From positions 1 through 17,023 of the forward strand of contig DJIF01000020.1 of the NCBI GenBank assembly GCA_002433485.1: a DNA stretch of 17,023 nt, given 5' to 3'. Position 1 is the stretch's first letter; each line of letters starts with the position of its first letter. Of the stretch, positions 1 to 5,701 are shown one piece after another. The stretch is from Deltaproteobacteria bacterium UBA6601. GTDB taxonomy: Bacteria; Myxococcota_A; UBA796; UBA9615. The notes beneath the pieces are model-generated. The model searched no databases, was not told the DNA's origin, and saw nothing but the letters and a program-made list of their open reading frames with translations. Position numbers and translations under genes: made by a program.

Positions 1-1131
1 GGCTGGATTGCAGCTGGCGTGCTGGTTTTCGCCGTAGGGTGTGGTACCGAACAGGCTGAGGTTGCGGAGGAACAAACTGACGAACGGATCGCGGTGACCG
101 TGGAGGTGGCTCGAGCCGCACGAGTGGAAGACCGAATCAGCGCCACGGGAACGATCAAAGCTCAACACCAGGCACTGATCTCTGCCGAGACCGGTGGTCG
201 CGTCACTGAAGTCGCTGTAGAGCTGGGCTCGAAGGTCAGCAGAGGCGCAACGCTCATCAGACTCGACCCGACTACAGCCAGCGCGCAAGTCCAGCAAGCT
301 GCCGCCGCCGTAGACCAGGCCCAAGCAGCATCCCGACTGGCAGAAGCGCAACAGCTGCGGGCCCAGAAGCTGCATAAGGAAGGGGCTCTCAGCGACCAGA
401 ACCTGGAACAGGCGGAGATCGAGACAGACAGCCGCCGGGCAGCCCTCAGTGCTGCAGAAGCCGGACTGGCGCTGGCCGAGAAAGCACTGGCCGACTGCAC
501 CCTTCGGGCCCCTTTTGCCGGCACCGTCGGGGCAGTTCAGGTAGAGCTCGGTTCACTGGTAGCTCCGGGCAGTCCGGCCTTGAACCTGGTGAGCTCAGAG
601 CAGCTGTTCGTCTCGTCAACCCTGACCAGCAGCGAAGTGGGCCAGGTCCGCGAGGGGATGGCAGCCAGAGTCAGCATCCCAAGCCTTGAGGGCCAGAGCT
701 TTGCTGCCCATGTGGCCCGGATTGGGCCCTTGGCAGACCTGAGAACCCGCAATTACCCGGTTGAATTGAAGGTTGAGGGCAGCAGCGATTCGCTGCGGTC
801 AGGAATGATGGTCGCCCTGGAAATCCTGCGTGAAGTCCGCGAACAGTCGGTCCTTGTCCCAGCCACAGCGGTGATCGGCGGAGAGCAACCCGGGATCTTT
901 GTTCTGGACCGCGGAAGTGCTCGACTGCGAACCGTTACGCTGGGTAGAACCATCGGCCGCGACATCGAGCTTCGGGATGGTGTTGAAGTCGGCGAGCAGG
1001 TGATCGTGTTGGGCAATCAGCGGGTGCGAGACGGTACGGCGGTACGGCTCTATAAGATGCCCAAGGTTAACCCTGATCTCAGTGACTCAGCCCCCCGTGC
1101 CGCTGCAAATCCCACCACTGAGCCTGGTTAG
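1..1131 (+). CDS. RND efflux periplasmic adaptor (membrane fusion) lipoprotein, 5' partial
   Basis: This is the adaptor that links an inner-membrane RND pump to an outer-membrane channel. The frame is open from base 1, so the true start lies upstream; a GTG at 19 sits inside the signal peptide and is not a convincing start. The first residues (GWIAAGVLVFAVGC) look like the end of a lipoprotein signal with the acylated Cys in codon 50-52. Counting from base 19, the two halves of a biotinyl-lipoyl-like domain lie near residues 53-84 and 157-190 (the second half contains LRAPFAGTVG). An Ala/Gln/Glu-rich alpha-helical hairpin lies at about 86-155, a beta-barrel at about 195-270, and a membrane-proximal domain at about 275-345 (VLVPATAVIGG). 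The stop is followed 12 bases later by the permease gene, the usual adaptor-permease order. No TolC-like outer-membrane gene is in the window. The substrate cannot be told from sequence. Confidence 0.93.
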   Translation, partial: GWIAAGVLVFAVGCGTEQAEVAEEQTDERIAVTVEVARAARVEDRISATGTIKAQHQALISAETGGRVTEVAVELGSKVSRGATLIRLDPTTASAQVQQAAAAVDQAQAASRLAEAQQLRAQKLHKEGALSDQNLEQAEIETDSRRAALSAAEAGLALAEKALADCTLRAPFAGTVGAVQVELGSLVAPGSPALNLVSSEQLFVSSTLTSSEVGQVREGMAARVSIPSLEGQSFAAHVARIGPLADLRTRNYPVELKVEGSSDSLRSGMMVALEILREVREQSVLVPATAVIGGEQPGIFVLDRGSARLRTVTLGRTIGRDIELRDGVEVGEQVIVLGNQRVRDGTAVRLYKMPKVNPDLSDSAPRAAANPTTEPG

Positions 1132-1143
1132 GAAAGCTCCTCC

Positions 1144-4100
1144 ATGAAGTGGCTCGCGAGCTTCAGCATCCGCAACACGGTGCTGATTCACATGCTGCTT
1201 ATCGCGCTGATCATTGTCGGCAGCTACAGCCTGGTGAAGCTGCCTCGCGAGATGATGAGCGAGATCTCCTTCAATTGGGTCTTCCTGCGGGTGGATCTTC
1301 CCGGCGCCGCGCCGCAAGAGATCGAACAGCTCATTGCCGACCCCATCGAAGACATTCTCGAAGAGGTCGAGGGCGTCTCCCGCACCTACAGCCGGAGCAA
1401 GGAAGGCTTTGCCTTTCTGTCCATCAAGTTTGAACAGACCGACCCGCAGACCTTTCGCAACTCCTACCAGGACCTGAAAGACAAATACTCCACGGTCCAG
1501 CTCCCAGAAGAGGCAGAAGACCCGTTCTGGTTGAACTTCAGCTCCCAGGACTTCATGCCCATGGTGTCGGTCATCGTCCATGGTGACCTGGGGCGAGACG
1601 AGCTGTATCGAACGACCCGTGACCTTGAGCGCGACATCAAGAAGATCAAGGGAATCGGTAAGATCGAGGTAGGCGGCATCCAGGAACGGCAGCTGTGGGT
1701 AGAGGTCAACCCCGACGCCCTCAACAGCTACGGGTTGAGCCTCGCCCAGGTAGCCGCTGGCTTGAATGCAGCCAATCTCAACTTACCTGGCGGCAACCTC
1801 AAGACCACTGGCGAGGAGTACATCCTTCGCACCATTGGCCAATACGAGAACGTTGAGCAGCTCGGCGAGGTCATTGTCGGAAGTGCTGCCGAGGGCGGCG
1901 TGATTCGCATTGAAGATGTGGCTGAGGTGGTCGACACCTTCAAGGAGCTGTCCATCTTGTCGCGCTTTGAAGGCGATCCAGCGGCGACCCTCTCCATCAG
2001 CAAAAAGGCCGGAGGCAACTCCATCGAGTTGATCGAGAAGATCCGGGCGGTGGCAGCGGAGTACAACGAGCGTCTCGGGGAAGCCGCTAAGGTCTCCATC
2101 ACCGGCGACACTTCCATCCAGATCGGCAACCTCCTCAGCGACCTACAGAGCAACGCGCTGCTGGGCATGATCCTGGTGCTGATGGTGCTGTGGGTGGCGC
2201 TTGGACTCCGCAATGCCCTGATCACGGCGATGGGGATTCCACTGGCCTTTCTCGCCACCTTCATCTTCATGTGGATCAGCGGCGCCACCCTGAACGGCAA
2301 CTCACTGTTCGGCCTGGTCTTGGTGATCGGCATTATCGTTGACGACGCCATCGTGCTGGTCGAGAACTGCGCGCGCCACCGCGGTCTCGGTAAGTCACGA
2401 GCCCAGGCGGTCATCGACGGTATCTCTGAAGTCGCCACCCCCGTCCTGGCCGCTATCCTCACCACAGTTGCCGCATTCCTACCGCTGATGCTGATGCCAG
2501 GAATCATGGGGCGGTTCATGAGGATCATCCCAGTGGTGGTCTCCATGGCGCTGATCGCCAGCCTGATTGAGGCGCTCATCTCACTGCCCTGCCATGTCCA
2601 TGAATGGGGCGAGCAGGACCCCAAGGATCTGGAAGCGAGAAATCGCTCCTTCTCCCGCTTCGTCAAGCTGTACCAGCGACTTCTGAGCTGGCTGATCTCC
2701 GCACCGATTCCCCATCTGCATGAGCTGAGTGGAGCGCGCAAGACGCGCTGGCGGATGGCGGGCTGGCTGTTTGGCGCGCTGCCCCTGGTCCTGATCGGCA
2801 CCGCTATAGGGGGCGCGGTCAGCTACGGTTTACTGAGCGCTGGCGAGCCCCTAGCCCCCCTTCCCCCAGCCATTCCCCTCGGCGCCCTGGCCGGTGGCGT
2901 CCTGGTACTGACCTGCATCCTTGCTGCCAATGGGCGCATCAAGTCTGACCTTCCTGGCAACTACGGCCTGCAGCTGGGGAACCTCGGCGGTCTCCTGATC
3001 ACAGGTCTGCTGTTCTTCCTGAGCGTGCCCGCTACGATGTTTGGTGTGTTTGGACCGACCGGTGCGGCGCTCGGCTTTTTAGTGCCGAGCCTGGCAGTGG
3101 TTGCAAGCATCCTCCACATGGCCCTGCGAGGCCGGCTTAAGCCCTGGCTACACAAGACCTGGAACCACTGTCGACACCTGCGATATTCGATTCTGTGCAC
3201 GGTCTATCTGTTCATGATTCCAGCGGCCGTCGTGATCGGCGCGAGCGTCGGCCTGGATCTGTTCGCAGCCGACGAGCAGCCGCAATACTCGGTCCGGGTT
3301 CGCATGCCGGAAGGCACCGGCCTGCAGGACACAGACCGGGTGTTGCGTGAACTCGAGCGAACTACCCGTAAGGTAATGCCGGCAGAAGAGCTCGCCACCA
3401 TTACTGCCTACAGCGGCTTGCTGATGACTGAAGACGAGTGGTTCATCAAGAGCAGCGTGGGCGGGCTCATCGTCGACATGACCCAACCCAGCCAGCGCAA
3501 GCGCAGCGTTGAAGAAGTCGTCGCCAGTATCCGGCCCCAGCTACAGGGCATACCGGGCCCCGACTCCATCGAGATCAAGGCCTTGAAGGGGGGCCCCCCC
3601 ACCGGCGGCGACGTATCGCTCAAAGTGCAGGGCCCCAGCCTGTCCCGGCTGGTGGAGCTTTCGGAAGAGATCCAGGCAACCATGGCGACCATTGAGGGGA
3701 TCACGGACATCCGCGACGACTGGGTGATTGGCAAGAAGGAGCTGCGGGTTCGAGTCGACCGAGAACGCGCTGCCATGCTCGGGGTCCAGCAACGGGATGT
3801 AGCCCTGGCACTGCGGGGCGCCTTCGACGGCATCGAGGCGACCCGCTATCAAGAAGCCGACGAGGACATCCCAGTGGTGGTCCGCTACGGCGAGAAGGAA
3901 CGCAGCGACCTGAGCTGGGTCCGGCGCACTCTGGTGCCCAGCCAGAGCGGAATCCTGGTGCCCTTTGGCGAGGTCGCAGAGCTGGTGCGTTCCAGAGGGA
4001 TCGCGGCGATTCGTCACTTCGACGGCGAACGCTCGATCACCATCGAAGCCACAGTAGATGGCACCGTAACTACACCCATCGACGCGACCCGCAAGGTGAA

Positions 4101-4713
4101 GGCAGCACTAGAGGGCTTCGACCTAAAGCATCCTGGCTATCGGATCGACTTCACCGGTGAATTCGAGGAGTTTCAGGAGAGCCTTCGCTCGCTGCTCTAC
4201 CTGGGAATCCTGGGATTGCTGCTGGTCTACCTGATCCTGGGAGCGCAGTTCCGCAGTTTTCTGCAGCCCGCCATTATCATCGGCTTCACCTTCCCCGGAG
4301 CCCTGCTAGGGGCATCACTGGCACTGCTCATCAGCGGCACTCCACTATCCATTCTCACCCTCTATGGAGTGGTCGCACTGCTGGGCATCGTGGTCAACGA
4401 CTCGCTGGTCTACATCAGCTTCATGAACAACGCCCAGGACCGGGGCGCAACACCTGAACAGGCGATCCTTGAGGCCGCAGCAGTCCGTCTCCGCCCCATC
4501 GTGCTGACCACAGTGACCACGGTTTTCGGTCTGCTTCCCATGGCGCTGGGCATCGGCGGCAAGAGCGTCGCCTGGGCGCCGCTGGCGACCACTATTGTGG
4601 CTGGGCTCATCTTCGCCACCACCACTACCCTGCTGGTAATTCCTCCGGTTTATCGCTGCTTTGCCGACATGGGGGCACGGGCAAACCCGACGGCCGGACA
4701 GGAAACCAGCTAG
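1144..4713 (+). CDS. RND-family efflux permease with an inserted four-helix membrane domain
   Basis: This is a proton-driven inner-membrane exporter that pairs with the adaptor just upstream; AGGA at 1130-1133 precedes the ATG. Canonical parts are TM1 (about residues 9-29), the porter domain (about 40-330), TM2-TM6 (about 336-482) with the TM4 aspartates D400/D401 in GIIVDDAIVLVEN, an amphipathic helix (about 502-518), TM7 (about 680-705), a second porter domain (about 710-1010), and TM8-TM12 (about 1015-1170). The TM10 position that carries lysine in AcrB reads GIVVNDSLVY, so Asn/Asp replaces Lys/Asn, as in some other RND subfamilies. The TM4 motif is of the drug/lipophile (HAE) type, not the DFG heavy-metal type. 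At 1189 residues it is about 150 longer than the usual 1030-1050. The excess is a hydrophobic block at about 532-665, with helices near 538-562, 577-596, 609-634 and 637-661, placed between the amphipathic helix and TM7. The even number of added helices keeps the topology. Confidence 0.95.
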   Translation: MKWLASFSIRNTVLIHMLLIALIIVGSYSLVKLPREMMSEISFNWVFLRVDLPGAAPQEIEQLIADPIEDILEEVEGVSRTYSRSKEGFAFLSIKFEQTDPQTFRNSYQDLKDKYSTVQLPEEAEDPFWLNFSSQDFMPMVSVIVHGDLGRDELYRTTRDLERDIKKIKGIGKIEVGGIQERQLWVEVNPDALNSYGLSLAQVAAGLNAANLNLPGGNLKTTGEEYILRTIGQYENVEQLGEVIVGSAAEGGVIRIEDVAEVVDTFKELSILSRFEGDPAATLSISKKAGGNSIELIEKIRAVAAEYNERLGEAAKVSITGDTSIQIGNLLSDLQSNALLGMILVLMVLWVALGLRNALITAMGIPLAFLATFIFMWISGATLNGNSLFGLVLVIGIIVDDAIVLVENCARHRGLGKSRAQAVIDGISEVATPVLAAILTTVAAFLPLMLMPGIMGRFMRIIPVVVSMALIASLIEALISLPCHVHEWGEQDPKDLEARNRSFSRFVKLYQRLLSWLISAPIPHLHELSGARKTRWRMAGWLFGALPLVLIGTAIGGAVSYGLLSAGEPLAPLPPAIPLGALAGGVLVLTCILAANGRIKSDLPGNYGLQLGNLGGLLITGLLFFLSVPATMFGVFGPTGAALGFLVPSLAVVASILHMALRGRLKPWLHKTWNHCRHLRYSILCTVYLFMIPAAVVIGASVGLDLFAADEQPQYSVRVRMPEGTGLQDTDRVLRELERTTRKVMPAEELATITAYSGLLMTEDEWFIKSSVGGLIVDMTQPSQRKRSVEEVVASIRPQLQGIPGPDSIEIKALKGGPPTGGDVSLKVQGPSLSRLVELSEEIQATMATIEGITDIRDDWVIGKKELRVRVDRERAAMLGVQQRDVALALRGAFDGIEATRYQEADEDIPVVVRYGEKERSDLSWVRRTLVPSQSGILVPFGEVAELVRSRGIAAIRHFDGERSITIEATVDGTVTTPIDATRKVKAALEGFDLKHPGYRIDFTGEFEEFQESLRSLLYLGILGLLLVYLILGAQFRSFLQPAIIIGFTFPGALLGASLALLISGTPLSILTLYGVVALLGIVVNDSLVYISFMNNAQDRGATPEQAILEAAAVRLRPIVLTTVTTVFGLLPMALGIGGKSVAWAPLATTIVAGLIFATTTTLLVIPPVYRCFADMGARANPTAGQETS

Positions 4714-4714
4714 C

Positions 4715-5635
4715 ATGATTGAGAACTTTTCAGCCCCCCACTGCACCGAGGCTCCTTTGTTCGCAACCACTGTCAGACACAGCAGCAACGCTGGCTTCCT
4801 GCTGACCCTGCTGCTGCTCGCTACTCAGTTGTCCTGTGGTGGGGGAGGAGTGACCGTAACAACGGGCTCGTTCTGCGACGGCATTCAGCAGCCCAATGAG
4901 CCAGAGCTCGACTCCCCCTATGATCTCGACGGCGACGGCTACTTCGACGCCAGCAACGACTGGTGCCAGCAGACCTACAGCCCCGAACAGCTGGACTGCA
5001 ACGACTTCGACCCTGCCACCCACCCGGGAGCGACCGAAGAGACCTGCAATGACGTCGATGATGACTGCAACCCTGATACTCCCGACGCAGTGGATCAGGA
5101 TGGCGATGGAGCCAGCCTGTGCGAGGGCGACTGCGACGATCAAGATGCCAGCCGGTCGCCCTTGTTCACCGAACAGGCCTGCAACGATATCGACGATGAC
5201 TGCAACGAAGACAGTCCCGACTTCACCGACGCCGATGGCGACGAGTACCCAAACTGCAGCGACTGCGATGAGAGCAACCCCGACATAAACCCCGGCGAGG
5301 TCGAGCAGATCTGCAGCGGCATCGACGAAGACTGCAACCCAGAGACCGTCGACGACCCGGGGATCGATGGCGACCAGGACGGAGCGACCACCTGCACCGA
5401 CTGCGACGACGGCGACGAAACCCGCTTCCCGGGGAACCCAGAGGTCTGCGACGGTATGGACAACGACTGCGACTGGTCGCTGGCACCCGAAGAGCAGGAC
5501 GCCGACGATGACGGCTGGCGCAGCTGCGATGGCGACTGCGACGACACCGACGGGTCCCTGTACCCGGGAGCCATCGACATCTGCAACGACGGCAACGATC
5601 AGGACTGCGACGGCGTTCCCGACGATGGCTGTTAG
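4715..5635 (+). CDS. MopE-like metal-binding-repeat lipoprotein
   Basis: This is a predicted surface or periplasmic lipoprotein of 306 residues built almost entirely of Asp/Cys-rich repeats. The ATG at 4715 lies one base after the permease stop. A TTG at 4757, preceded at 5-base spacing by GAGG (4748-4751), is a credible alternative that would give a shorter signal peptide. The hydrophobic segment FLLTLLLLATQLSC ends in Cys41, an imperfect lipobox, followed by a Gly-rich spacer. Residues 70-306 hold five units of about 45-55 residues, each pairing a D.DGDG-type loop with a DCDD/DCN core, then PG..E.C and a DxDDDCN-type segment. This matches the 'putative metal-binding motif' repeat family named for the copper-binding protein MopE. 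Calcium or copper binding is a family-based expectation, not shown here. Immediate adjacency to the efflux genes suggests co-expression. Confidence 0.85.
   Translation: MIENFSAPHCTEAPLFATTVRHSSNAGFLLTLLLLATQLSCGGGGVTVTTGSFCDGIQQPNEPELDSPYDLDGDGYFDASNDWCQQTYSPEQLDCNDFDPATHPGATEETCNDVDDDCNPDTPDAVDQDGDGASLCEGDCDDQDASRSPLFTEQACNDIDDDCNEDSPDFTDADGDEYPNCSDCDESNPDINPGEVEQICSGIDEDCNPETVDDPGIDGDQDGATTCTDCDDGDETRFPGNPEVCDGMDNDCDWSLAPEEQDADDDGWRSCDGDCDDTDGSLYPGAIDICNDGNDQDCDGVPDDGC
4922..5632 (+). repeat. Five MopE-type Asp/Cys protein repeats (coding)
   Basis: Five degenerate units lie in tandem, beginning roughly at DLDGDGYF, VDQDGDGA, TDADGDEY, IDGDQDGA and QDADDDGW (residues 70, 126, 171, 217 and 261 of the protein). 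Each contains conserved Cys pairs and acidic calcium-loop-like clusters. The conservation is at protein level; the DNA copies have drifted, so this is an old array and not a recent expansion. Confidence 0.8.
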
Positions 5636-5701
5636 ACTCTTCCTCAAATGAGGACAAAAGCTCCAATCAGAGCCCCAGAACCAAGCTCCTGAGGTCCAGC
5701 T

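Noticed and set aside
2290..2380. Heavy-metal (CzcA/CusA) type for the RND permease, suggested by the neighbouring metal-binding repeats
   Set aside because: The TM4 motif is VDDAIVLVEN as in drug-type pumps, not the DFG...E pattern of metal pumps.
1728..2801. 357-codon minus-strand open frame inside the permease gene
   Set aside because: Ser/Arg-rich translation with no domain, lying entirely opposite a well-supported RND coding region.
4730..5647. Long minus-strand open frame antisense to the MopE-like gene
   Set aside because: Its Val/Ala-rich translation is simply the complement of GAC/GAT-rich Asp repeats. The plus frame has a signal peptide and family repeats.
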